Source: Antedon mediterranea (taxonomy: Eukaryota > Echinodermata > Crinoidea > Comatulida > Antedonidae). Taken from it: a stretch of 64,000 nucleotides of DNA. Below, one piece after another: positions 11,336 to 24,800 of this stretch. Location of the stretch: positions 18,446,101 through 18,510,100 of the forward strand of contig NC_092677.1 in assembly GCF_964355755.1 (NCBI RefSeq), given 5' to 3'. The position numbers and the translations under genes were made by a program. Each line of letters opens with the position of its first letter. Within the stretch, counting starts at the first letter, position 1. The notes beneath the pieces were generated by a model. The model was given only the letters and a program-made list of their open reading frames with translations, did not search any database and had not been told where the DNA came from.

Positions 11336-11516
11336 TTGGTATTAGTATTACAGTTTATTTTTAACTTGGTTTTATCAAACTTCCGTTATTATATTTTTAT
11401 ACTTATATATTTTGCTATTGTATGTTTAATTGTTTTAAGGATGCACCATTATTATGTGTGCCGCTGTTCAAAAAGCGTTTTCCGAATACATTATTATTAT
11501 TATTATTATTATAGCT
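11336..11516 (+). mobile_element. LINE 3' UTR remnant with (ATT)n tail
   Basis: Plus-strand sequence ends GGATGCACC, then TGCCGCTGTTCAAAAAGCG, then a run of eight or so ATT units. A GGATGCACC-type 3' UTR also ends the LINE fragment at 24.4 kb. The ATT run is probably the insertion tail. Confidence 0.45.
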
Positions 11517-12104
11517 CTGTACTTTGAAATACAACAGCGCCACCTGTCGTCTGGTCTCAGTTTCATTTGTAAACACCACCGCGAGATATGCAACAGTCGG
11601 CGGCCGTTTCGACTGTAAACCCCTAGTACTACTGTAGCTTGGCTGAAAAGCAAAACTTCGACAGACAATTGGAACTTATCTAGGCTAATTATGGTTTTCC
11701 AACAATTCCACGTCTTGTAGGGATGTCCCCATTAATTAATCAAAATTCTAAAAACGATCTAAAGCTAATTTAAATGTTGCTTGTTGAAGCTTCGGCGGTA
11801 TTGGCATCCCATAGAAAATGTTGGCGGCCGTTTCAGTCGGCGGCCGTTTCGGTCACACACCGTACTGGCTACTAGGTCTAGCCTAGGCCATGCTAGTACT
11901 AGGCTAGGGTAGTCTAGGCGTTTTAGCCTTGCTAGGCCTAAGATTGTTTGGTCGTTTGTTGACATAATTAACACTAAAGTTGGTGTGTTTATAAAATCCA
12001 TATAAATATAACATTTAATATAATATTAAAAACCAAATGATACTGTTTTTAATCAATGTGAATGAAATGTAGGCCTTTGGCTAGGGCTACCTTGCCTTAT
12101 TTGA

Positions 12105-12333
12105 TTCAAATGACAGGAATCTATTTAGATGTTAGGCCTATATGAAACAAATAATTAATGTTTTATATTCGTGTAATGGTAATAATAATAGCTTTTGGTG
12201 AATGATGAAAGGTTAATATCAACTCGGCTGTTGCCTCGTATATATATAACCTTTCATCATTCACCTCATGCCATTATTTTGTACCATTACACTCTTAAAA
12301 ATTCATTATTTGTATATTATTGCTTAATAGTAT
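12105..12333. mobile_element. Diverged relative of the foldback MITE at 10.2 kb
   Basis: It shares CAAATGACAGGAAT, GTGTAATGGTA, the hairpin arms GGTGAATGATGAAAGGTT and its complement, and TTTGTACCATTACAC with the 10,213-10,600 element, but the arms and loop are rearranged (TCGGCTGTTGCCTCG in the centre). Confidence 0.6.
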
Positions 12334-12873
12334 GCTGCGTTCATAGAAAACACAAACTAAGTTCTAGCTAAGCTAAGTAAGACATTTTTTCTTCATATCA
12401 GTTTAACAAGTTGATTATAATGATATACAGTATTTACAGTAACACCAACACTAACAAAGTTAATGAATGCTCTAATGTGGCCTGATGGTGCTTTTATTTG
12501 AAAGTGGGAAAGACATGGCAATAATGAAAGGAAATGAGACCAATCACTTACGATGTATTTCATATAACTGTAAATCGCTTAATTTTATAATGTTTATACA
12601 AGAGCACTTGCTCTAACATGAAGAATTAGGTTTACTTAAGTCTATACACGAGGAATATGATGGGATGGGGGTGTCCGCGGTTGATTCTTCTAAATTAGGT
12701 CTACTTATTGGTCGACCGTTTGGTGGTGTCGCTATGTGCTATTTAGGAAATGTTTAGGTAATTTTATTATAGCAATAGCAACAACAAAGTAATAATAGAA
12801 AAGTTGTGTCTTAATAAATAGTTTTATTTTCACAATTATCACATTTGATCCAGGTTGAAACTTTATTTTACAG
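12334..12873. other. Upstream sequence of the signal-peptide exon
   Basis: No coding region was recognised. The segment ends with a pyrimidine-rich acceptor (CTTTATTTTACAG) at 12,873 that precedes the signal-peptide exon. If the first exons at 1698 or 10,186 are not used, the promoter would lie in this interval. Confidence 0.4.
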
Positions 12874-12877
12874 GCGA

Positions 12878-15800
12878 ATGCAAACGTTGGTAGTTGTGTT
12901 TCTAGCCGTGTTTTTTTTTAACGGTGGTTGTGGTGAAGGTAAGTTAGTATCAAATAATATATTATTATCTTTAATTTGCTTTACAATGTATTACTATATA
13001 CATTATTGATTACATAAACCTACAAGTATAAAACAGCAACTCAAAGAACAAATATTCAACTGGGAGCCATTGGGTTTCTTTATATAAATTTACGTAAGGA
13101 AAAAATTCGATAAATCGCGCGTTATTTCTAGAATGTTTACTCGATGGTATATAAAGTTGGTTCGTGCTTTCGGTACTAATTTTAACCACCTGATGTAACA
13201 CTGTTTACTAATTAAATTGATAATTAGTTATTGACAAAACACGATTTACCCCAAATAGGGTTGTTTTCCGATCATGGTATACACTGTCTAATGGATGTCT
13301 ATCTTGAAAAATACCCGCACACAATAATACAAGGATGCTTCGCATTTTCCTGTCTTTCCTCCTACGATAAATGTTTTAATGGCTGAAAACCGATTGAACA
13401 GCTCGAGTACAGAATCATATTGTTGAGGATTTTCTTTAAAAAATACTATTTTGATAGAATTGATATACGTTTAAACCACATGTATTGATTTACGGTGAAT
13501 GAAACATTCCAAAGGTATTACTAGAGGGTTCGTTCGCTCGCCATCCTCAAGGAAGTGTAGACGTCGACGGTTCTCGGAATGATAATGACTCTGGTAAAAA
13601 TGTTTTAGAAGGAAATTTTTGCCTGGACATTTTCGGTCGGTTACCATTATTGAAATGCTTGATATTCGTAACTCACTAACCTGTTTCACAGTGTCTTATG
13701 ATTAATAGCGTTTTACGTATAGTGTTTATTGTTAGCACTAGGGATTCAGACCAAAAAAAATCAAAAAGATCTAACGTCTATTGATTTTTGGGCAAAAAAT
13801 TGCCTCAAACTGAATCCCAATAAATGCAAATCTATGCGACTTACTTAGAGAATATATCCCATTATATACAGCATTTCTGATATACGTTTAGATTGTAATG
13901 ATTTATTAAACATTTTAGGCTGTTCCATACAAAGTAACTTGTCATGGGACAATCAAGTTCAGGATGCAGTGTCAAATTGTAACCGTCTTATTGGTCTTAT
14001 ACGGTTAATCACATCTATGCCTCTAGTAGTGTAGTTCTCCATCTTTATAAGACACTTGTGCTGTCATGCTTTTATTATTGTTCTCTAGTGCGGTGGGTGT
14101 ACCGTAAAAAATATTTAAATATGTTAGAATCCGTTTAGAGGAAAGCTACCTGCATGATCTTAAAGAAAGGTTATTTACATCAACATTATATAGATAGAAG
14201 AAAGGAGCTAGGTCTAATGTCAGTAGAGAATAGACGTGATTTCTTAAACAAGACATTCATTGCCAATATAATAATTTCACCACGATCTGATTTTATGAGT
14301 GATTATATTGATTCTTTAACCGACACCTAGTTATACTTACCTTTCATTATGGTAGAGTCCGTACTGATGCTTAAATAATCAGGGATAGCAAAATGTTTTC
14401 AGAACTTGGTGCTCCGATTAGAAATAATCTTATTGAAGAGTCGTTTTTTAAGTTTAAACACAGTTTAAAGCAACATTTTATAGATTTTTTACTTTTCATA
14501 TTTTTATTTATTTTTTTAAATTGTACCTACTCTGAATTTTTAACTTTTTAACTTTTAGAAAATCAGAATTTTTAACTTTTATACAATCATAATTTGTAAC
14601 TTTTATACAATCAGAATGAAGATGACAGTTTTATTGCTTTTCCGCTACCCTGTTATACTTACATATTTTTTTTTATGTAGAAAGATTGAAAATAATTAAA
14701 AAACAAAAGAAAGAAGCGTGACAAAGAAGCGTGAGATTTAGATTAGGATTTCTCTTGCTCCAGTCGGCCATATGTAACAGAATGTGGCACACAATCGTGC
14801 GTGCTGGTGGTCTTATGACGACTATGACAAAAAATACATAACATAAGTTGCTGATTGTTGTTAACAACCTTTTTTTATCTTTACAGAGATCACATTTCCA
14901 GGAGGTTTCGGAGGAGGAAGAAGTAAGTAAAAGAAAGATATATGAAACTATAAATAAACATTCATTGTTCGTTTTAATGTTTCTCGATTTCATTGAGGCA
15001 TATTTAGTATTTAAAAAAATGAATTATGACATGCTTCATTGCTTTTATACACTAGATGGTACGCTCGCTTCGCTCGCGTACCATCTAGGTCGTGCCCACA
15101 GATGGTTCTCGAATACATAATAATTTCAGCGTTAAAAAACTGGCGATTTCAAATGTACGTAGGCCTACCGCAGGACAATAATACATGTCGTTTACAGGAA
15201 CGAATAAATAGACACTGTGATTTATGTACTCAACTAAAATTAGCACCCTGGGAATTACTTCCGAAAGAGAAACTTGTCACAAAATGAGACCAATTGTTTA
15301 AGTCAAATTTAAACAAACTTAATTTGTGTTTTGTATGTAACATTAGGGTTGAGGGATGGGGAAGAGGATGGGTGCAAAGAGGAACACTTTTTAAATATAT
15401 TCTTTATCCATTTAGTAACGAAATATTAATTGTTTTCATGTTTTACAAATAATATACCACTACACACAGTAAAACATTGCGATGTAATACTTTGTTGAAA
15501 CTATCACCGTCATAGTCGATTGAAATAGTACAGTACATGTAACGATACATCACTACGACGTGTATATGTTTATATAATGTAAAACAATTTGTGAAAACCA
15601 CCTCTATTCAGGGAAAATCATAAATTCGATTTAATCGTCAATAAATATTAAATTATCTAACTCAACTTAATTAGTAGGCCTAATGGTTTTCAATTGTTTC
15701 TTAGAGCCAATTCATACTTAAGTTGGTTCCTACCCTACCCACCAAAGTTGTTCTGCGTTTAGGGCAATGTACCGTAGGCTATCCTCTACTGGTTTTACAA

Positions 15801-18800
15801 CGCTACTCATGCCAGTGAGGGAAGGGTGATGATGTGGGTGGTTTAACTGCAATAATAAAGATGTGTACATAATATACGGCGAGTGAAAACGCTAGCTCAT
15901 TATCCGTTTAAACAAAATTTATATCCAAAATGGATCGAATTTCTGTTATGAGTATACAGTACTTGCCTTTACGACGCCTGAGGGAATAGACGGTTGTGGA
16001 ACAGAGATTGGAATGTTCCATTCATCGCAAATCAATACATTTGTATAAACGTATATTAAATCTATCAAAATAGTATTTTTTAAAGAAAATCGGCCTGTCT
16101 TCAACATTATGATGCTGTACTCGAGCTGTTCAACCGGTTTTCAGCCATTAAAAACAATTATCGTAGGAGGAGATAGGAAAATGCGAAGCATCCTCGTATT
16201 ATTGTTTGTGGGTATTTTTCAAGACGAACATCCATTAGACAGTGTATACCACGATCGAAAAACACCCATATTTGGGGCAAATCGTTGAACCTAAATTCGT
16301 TTTAATCGATCAATAACTAATTATCGAACTCAATTTAATTAGTAAACAGGGTTACATCAGGTGGTTAAAATCAGTACCGAAAGTACGAACCAACTTTATA
16401 TACCATCGAGTAAACATTCTAGAAATAACGGGCGATTTACCGAATTTTGCCCTTACGTAAATTTATATATAGATGTATAGTTAAAACATTGTAATGCTTG
16501 TTTCTTACAGGAATACAACCCACTGGAGGCCATGGTGGTGAGTTGAAAGTGTTTTATATACAATATGTTTTAGTTTTCACAAATACTATTATTTATTTAC
16601 TTGATAAACATAAAACTATGTTGAAATGGTTGTATTAAGCATATAATAATACTTATATTAATAATGATAAACCAATATAATACAAAATATTGTGCAAACT
16701 GAACAATATGTAAGTGTACCGACCAGAATTGTTCTACATAAAAATAGGACTTTCTATATAAAAACTGCCAAATTTCCTAAAACGACGAATTTTCTGTTTT
16801 TACGCTCTACCGTACGCATCTTTAAAAGAATAGATCATTTCGCAGTTTTAAATAATTTACTCACTTCCGTAATCAAGTTTTGTTTTATTTTTCTTCTTCT
16901 TTGTTTTTAGAAGTAGGTCATTGTTTAAACTGTAAATACATCACGTGTAAGCCAAAGCAGCCAAATCTTTCAACTCATGAAATAATTATCTTCTTTCAAA
17001 ACACTAAACTCTTCACTACCTGTTACAAAGTACATTTCTATTCAAATAATGATTCTATCTTCTTGAATCGTTGTCAAACTCTAAGCTAGGAAGGTAGTCC
17101 ATTAAAAAGGCAGCACTCCTATTTTGAAATCGAAATAGTACCATGGATATTTTGAATGCGAAAGAGTTAAAAAGCTGCACGGGCACTATGACTATGAATT
17201 AATGAGGTATAAATTAAAAAAATGTATACCTTCATGACTAATCTGAAATCATATGTATATCCCTAATATGTCTACATTGTTAAAATATTGTTCTCTGTAA
17301 AGTTGTCCTTGATTCTCAACCGCAAAACAATGAAGCCAAAATGTTTTATAAAATATCCAAGCACCACAATAATCTAAATCAAGATACATAGGCCTACAAT
17401 ACAAGATCAAAGGAATTATTAAAATTGGATAAACCCAAAACAGAATTTAAAACTAAAGTTTTTGATATCGTGGTAGATTATGGAATACTGTAGAAAACCC
17501 AATGCAAAGTGCCAAAAATACTTAAACAAAACTTTGCATGTAACTTTATTTTGTACCCCTAAATATAATGAAGGTTTCTGTTTATTTAGGCCTATGTTTT
17601 TCTCTCTCTTTTATTTTTAAATTAGTAATGTATTAAGTTGATCATGGCCTTGTTGTAGAACACTTTTCCGTGTTAAAATAAAATGATTTATTATTATTCT
17701 ATTATTATATGGAAAAGAGGTCATATATATTTAGAACGATTAATTAATCTTCCCCAACTATGACAAATGTGATGGCAAATGCCGTATAAACAATTATGCC
17801 CCATCGTTCACGTAAAGTTATCATGTATACTTTTTCAGCTCATGAAAGAAATCGTCGGGATAAATGTGAGTAGCTCCTGTACATATTGTAGTTAATAGGC
17901 CTACCTTTGATATATTACGTCTGTGCTGAAATAATATTTCAAATATATGTTTTTTGTTATTGATTATATAGGCCTATGTTCATTGAATTTGTATCGGTTA
18001 CTATTTGTATTTAACCTTCTGTTTTGAAATAAAATAAATATTTTCACTGAAAATGCAATAGGCCTACATACGGACACTTTAAAATAAAGTAAATGCTTTG
18101 GGTCGATAGCTATGGCAATGTTTTGGTCAATATAATAAAATTAACTAAAATACAAAGAGGACGTATCGTATCTTTATAATTTTACATACATATCGTAAAT
18201 GTACACCGATACACTACGTAATCAATTAGGTGGGGGCACATAGGCTACGTACAGCATACATTTTGCATACCTTGATTTACTGAATTTCAGATCGCTGTAA
18301 CTAAAACGTGTTACAAGGCTTAAACAAGATTAGGCCTATAACCTAACAAATTTGGGCTGTTCAAAATGTTAATTATTTGTTGTTCTACGCTTTGTAGCAC
18401 TAGTACCTCCTGCCGTAACTGGAATAAATGTTGAAAGTGGTGAGTCAACTATCCATAACTTACACTTATTTTAAACAGTAACAGGCTGATAGACAAGAAA
18501 CAATAATTATATTTTATTGCCTATGATAAAATAGGCAATAGCGTTATAGCCTACGTATTACATTTTAAAACAAGTTTAGCATAGTAACAGTACTATATTA
18601 CATTACATTATGTAAGTGCCATAAGTTATCATTTGTTTTTTTACTGTATTTCAGGTCATGACAGAATCCGCCGGGAAGAACGTGAGTAACTGTAAAAAGT
18701 TGATAAAACATTTATTTAAACAAGACTTATAATAAATCTAATATATTTTTATTATCTTAACATTTAACTTTCGATCACATCACTTTTTTTTTTTTATTAT

Positions 18801-21800
18801 TTATTTTATTTTATTTTATTAATAATTTTGTATAGTAATATCATAATCAACACATATTAACTTTCTTGCTAATTGTTTTGGTATAGATAATTAAATGCAT
18901 AAAACTCAATGAACTGAAATAGGCCTACGTATTGAGACCAACATCTACGTATCGTACTTTATACATTCAACATTATCGTAAAACTAAACGTTGATAACAT
19001 TGTTTAAACAAGATTATAACATAACAAATGTGTACAGTCTGTTCAAAATGTTAATTATTTGTTCTACGGTTTGTATTATTAGAACCTCCTGGCCCAAGTG
19101 GTAGAATAAACGTCGAAAGTGGTGAGTCAAATAACCATAACTTACACTTACACAATTCAAAAAGAAAGAGAAGAAACAATAATTATATTTCACTGCCTTT
19201 GATTTAGGAATAAAATATGCAAACGTATTACATTTTGAAACAAAGTTTAGCATCGTAAACAGTACTATTACATTATGTAAGTTCAATAATTTATTATTTA
19301 TTTAATGTATTTCAGGTCATGACAGAATCCGCCGGGAAGAACGTGAGTAACTGTAACACATAACACATAACTTAATCTATTTTTATTATCATAAAACTTA
19401 ACTTTCGATCACAACACTAAAATGTACCTTCATCGAAATGTTTATGTGCTAGCTGCTGTAGTTCTTCTTTGTGATTCAAAGTTTAATTGTATAATATTAT
19501 CATAACCAACACAGATAAACTTGATTTCGAATACATTTTCAAATAATTAATACATAGGCTAAAAATCGAAACGATTTAAAATAACAAGTAAAAATTGAAA
19601 AAATAAATAGTCAACCGAAATAAAGGAATACTGGATTAATATTTTCCTTCTACTATTTGTATTAAGTACAGCTCACTATGTCGGTCGGTTGGTCGGTCGG
19701 TCAAATAACTGAAACATGAGCACGCGACTGCAGCCATGTATATGTCCGTGTTATATTCATCATATCGTAAATATACACCCACACACTACTAAATCAATGA
19801 GGCGGTACAGTAACACACGTACAGCAACAATTGTTCATACCTTGATTTACTGAATGTCAGTACACCATCTCACCTAGTAAGCTGTATTGTAAAGGTCGTT
19901 GATCTAAATGTTAGTAAAGCGATCGCATATTCGGTGTAAGAACAGACAGAACAAAACATTTTGTGGTTGATAATATAAAATCAAATGCATTTACTCTTAA
20001 CACTTGTGTCCCACAGAGATGTGTTCTGTCCCCCTTTTTATTTACTTTATACTCATATGATTGTAAAGCAACTAGCGATTGTCACATTTTTAAATTCGCT
20101 GATGATGGGCTGATGATACAACCATAGTAGGTCTAATTACAAAAATGACGAAAATAACTATTTTAAACAGGCCGAGAGAATGATCTTGTGTTGAATGTAA
20201 ATAAAACAAAAAGAAATGCATATTTTTTTTCAGACGTCAGCAAAATTAAAAGTTCCCACTAATCCAAGGCAAAGAAGTTGAAATTGTTACAAGTTCTTAT
20301 GTATTCACTTTGCCGATGTTGACAAATGTTTCAAAAAAGGATCTCAACGTATTTTCTTTCTTAGAAGGATCAGGCAATTTGGTATTAGATCAGAGGTACA
20401 TTAATAATAATAATAACAGACTATCGATCAATAGTTGAAAGTATTCTTACTTTATCCTTTATGGCTGTTCCAATGAAGATAAAGAATAATAAAAGTTACA
20501 CAAGGTTGTTAGAAGTGCATAAAAAGTCATAGCCATACCCAAACGTTCTATTGGTACTTTGTACGCTGAACGTTTGCTCAAAAAGGCAAATTGATGATCA
20601 TAAATGATCCATACTATCCTGACATTTCCAAATTATGTCTCACAGTCACATATTTAGATCGATACTTGTAAAAACTAATTTCTGCAATCAGCAATCCGTT
20701 CAATTAATGATACATGTTTACGTTTAAGTGTTGTACTTCCCTGAAACCTTGAAATACCGGAATGGTGTCCGGCGGCGGGGTTTAGTTTTGACCAACCCCG
20801 AAACCTTGAAATACCGGAATGGTGTTCGGTGGGGTTTAGTTTTGACCAACCCCGAAACCTTGAAATACCGGAATGGTGTTCGGCGGGGTTTAGTTTTGAC
20901 CAACCCCGAAACCTTGAAATACCGGAATGGTGTCCGGCGGCGGGGTTTAGTTTTGACCAACCCCGAAACTTTGAAATACCGGAATGGTGTCCGACGACGG
21001 GGTTTAGTTTTGACCAACCCCGAAACCTTGGAATACCGGAATGGTGTCCGGCGGCGGGGTTTAGTTTTGACCAACCCCGAAACCTTGAAATACCGGAATG
21101 GTGTTCGGCGGCGGGGTTTAGTTTTGACCAACCCCGAAACCTTGAAATACCGGAATGGTGTCCGGCGGCGGGGTTTAGTTTTGACCAACCACGAAACCTT
21201 GAAATACCGTAATGGTGTTCGGCGGGGTTTAGTTTTGACCAACCCCGAAACCTTGAAATACCGGAATGGTGTTCGGTGGGGTTTAGTTTTGACCAACCCC
21301 GAAACCTTGAAATACCGGAATGGTGTTCGGCGGGGTTTAGTTTTGACCAACCCCGAAACCTTGAAATACCGGAATGGTGTCCGGCGGCGGGGTTTAGTTT
21401 TGACCAACCCCGAAACTTTGAAATACCGGAATGGTGTCCGACGACGGGGTTTAGTTTTGACCAACCCCGAAACCTTGGAATACCGGAATGGTGTCCGGCG
21501 GCGGGGTTTAGTTTTGACCAACCCCGAAACCTTGAAATACCGGAATGGTGTTCGGCGGCGGGGTTTAGTTTTGACCAACCCCGAAACCTTGAAATACCGG
21601 AATGGTGTCCGGCGGCGGGGTTTAGTTTTGACCAACCACGAAACCTTGAAATACCGTAATGGTGTTCGGCGGGGTTTAGTTTTGACCAACCCCGAAACCT
21701 TGAAATACCGGAATGGTGTCCGGTGGCGGGGTTTAGTTTTGACCAATCCCAAAACCTTGAGATACCGGAATGGTGTCCGGCGGCGGGGTTTAGTTTTGAC

Positions 21801-24800
21801 CAACCCTGAAACCTTGAAATACCGGAATGGTGTTCGGCGGGGTTTAGTTTTGACCAACCCCGAAACCTTGAAATACCGGAATGGTGTCCGGCGGCGGGGT
21901 TTAGTTTTGACCAACCAAGCAACCTTGAAATACCGGAATGGTGTCCGGCGGCGGGGTTTAGTTTTGACCAATCCCGAAACCTTGAAATACCGGAATGGTG
22001 TTCGGCGGGGTTTAGTTTTGACCAACCCCGAAACCTTGAAATACCGGAATGGTGTCCGGCGGCGGGGTTTAGTTTTGACCAACCCTGAAACCTTGAAATA
22101 CCGGAATGGTGTTCGGCGGGGTTTAGTTTTGACAACCCGGAAACCTTGAAATACCGGAATGGTGTCCGGCGGCGGGGTTTGGTTTTGACCAACCCCGAAA
22201 CCTTGAAATACCGGAATGGTGTCCGGCGGCGGAGTTTAGTTTTGACCAACCTTGAAATACCGGAAGGGTGTCCGGCGGCGGAGTTTAGTTTTGACCAACC
22301 CCGAAACCTTGAAATACCGGAATGGTGCCCGGCGGGGTTTAGTTTTGACCACGTAGTTGAAGTTCTATTTTTTTGCTGTAGCCGGGAAGCGATTTTTTTT
22401 TTTCGTACATAAGTTGGGGACCCCCTCATGAAACGTCACAAAATAAACATGAATAATTCATCAGTTAAATTTGTTGTTCCGTGTGCACCCAAGCGTATAG
22501 CAACAAGAAGCGATTACACAACTGCAATACGATACTTTCTACAACAGTAGGCCTAGGATTCTAAGTCAATTCACGCGATTGCCTTCGCGCACTCTTCTTC
22601 ACACAAAATGTGTCGAGTCGAGGCTAATCGACAGCTAGGCAAGACATTAAACTAAGTAGTAATTCATTGGACATAGCCCAAAGAAAGCTTAGACCCACAA
22701 GAATAAAGAATGTGTATAATTTGTGTACTGTATTTTTTTTAATTCTGCTATTTTATTATCAAACAATGCATGTACTCAAAGGAACTTTAAAAATGCGCGT
22801 ATATGAACACATGAGATGGGAAGATTAGACCCACTAGAATCGTACCGCACTTGTGTAATCATTTCTTGTTGCTATACGCTTGGGTGCAAACGGAACAAGA
22901 ACATTTAACTGATGAATTATTCATGTTTATTTTGTGACGTTTCATGAGGGGGTCCCCAACTTATGTACAAAAAAAAAAATCGCTACCGGGATGCGGGATA
23001 TCTTGACGCCATATCTACAATGTCCCTCTCATATTGGTCTAACTCCTCTCTACGTTGCGGATAAGCTCCGCACAATATATTTTTATAAATACCAAAGGCA
23101 TATATGAACTCCCCGATATTTAGCCTTTTGTTTAACCTTATATCTTTAGTGTGGGCATTTGCACCATCCTTGTTGTTGGATTCGATGGATAGACCAGAGT
23201 AATACGGAATCATTATTGATGCTAAAATAACATCCCTACCTGAAATGATCTGTTGCCGGATTGCCGGAGAGATTGTTTCCACTAAAGCCCCTTTCTCACA
23301 GATGTGCCTGCAATATACCGGTACAGTGCTGGCGTCGTGCCGGTATCGTTACCGGCATATAACCATTCTCATCGGACTATCGTGCCGGAAATATAACCGG
23401 TATATACCGGCTTTCTGTGAGAAAGCAGTCGGGCATATTCGGCCAATAAAAAGTCTCTGACAAAATAATTATTGAGGGCGTCCTTTAAACTGATTCCCAG
23501 TTTTGCTAAGACGTGTGCGTCTATTAATATGGACATTGACTCAATTTTCGAAACTTCCTACCTTGGCAATGACCCTGATAGTCATTGGGTTAAGAGATTT
23601 AAAGAGTTGATGCATGACACAAACATTGCATTTTGGAAAAGTGAAATGCTAAGAAAATCGTCACTTCAGACATACTCTCTTATTAAGTCTAATCCCTGCC
23701 TTGAAAAATATTTATTGGATTGTACAGACTTTCTAGGATCTAGCCTCAAATTCAAACTACGTTCTAACACCCTTCCTTTAGGTCACAGGAGTTGTAAGTG
23801 GCTTCCTGAATATGATGGTATCTGTAAAATGTGTAAGAATGGTTTAGAAGACATTCAACATTTTCTATTCACATGTAACCAACTCAATGGCATAAGGATT
23901 GAAGAATATACCAAATTAGAATATATGTTAATCGATATCAATCATTTAGATGTATGGGAAAATTGTATCTCTGGTGACCTGAACACCAAATTAAATCTTG
24001 TATTAGGTGGAACTGATAACTACTATCATTATATGTATGACGTCGATTCCATATCAAATATCTTTGATTGTTACTGTAAGCACTATGTTAAAAGAGCTTG
24101 GGCACACAGATGTATTGTTCTAGGCGAGTAATGTTCATATCAATCAAACTAAATGATTGATATCTATCTCACTAAATGATTGATATCTATCTCATTATAG
24201 TGTTAGGTCTACATTGTTGTTGCCCAATTCATTTTATATTGTACAGTTCCTACCTAGTATTCTATATGTTTATTTCTTGTAATTTTGTATTTTTAGGTGT
24301 CAGTTCAATGGTATTGTAGTTACTGTAGTTGAATTGTTTTGACATGTTGACCTATGTCGACTTTTTATTGTAATTGTTATTTTCTATATCATGTTTTTTT
24401 TTTTTTGTATATTTCTCTTGGATGCACCTTCCATTTGGTCGAGTGCCACTGTTGTAAAAGTGTAATCTCCAAATAAATTATTAATGTTATTATTTTTGTC
24501 TAGCGATGATATGGCGGCGAATGTCAAGTTACAGATTATTATCTTCCTTTATAGCATATTTATGCAATACATGCTATGTACAGTATATTGTGCATATATT
24601 ATACAGGCATAGCAATTAATTTGTCGTCATCGGCAATCTGTAAAACACCTTAGAAGGCTGTAGGCCTACAATTTACAAGGCGATGAAAGGTCAGGCACCA
24701 ACAAACAAAGAGCTAAATGGCCTAGCCTAGCGGCCTATAGATTATGCTACAAATTTCTTCTTGTCCCCTTATTTTAAGCAGCTCTCTTATCTCATTATCC

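Noticed and set aside
20728-22149. Long plus-strand open frame (473 codons) across the minisatellite
   Set aside because: The 54/57-bp unit is a multiple of three without stops, so several frames on both strands stay open by construction. No domain, start context or splice site supports it.
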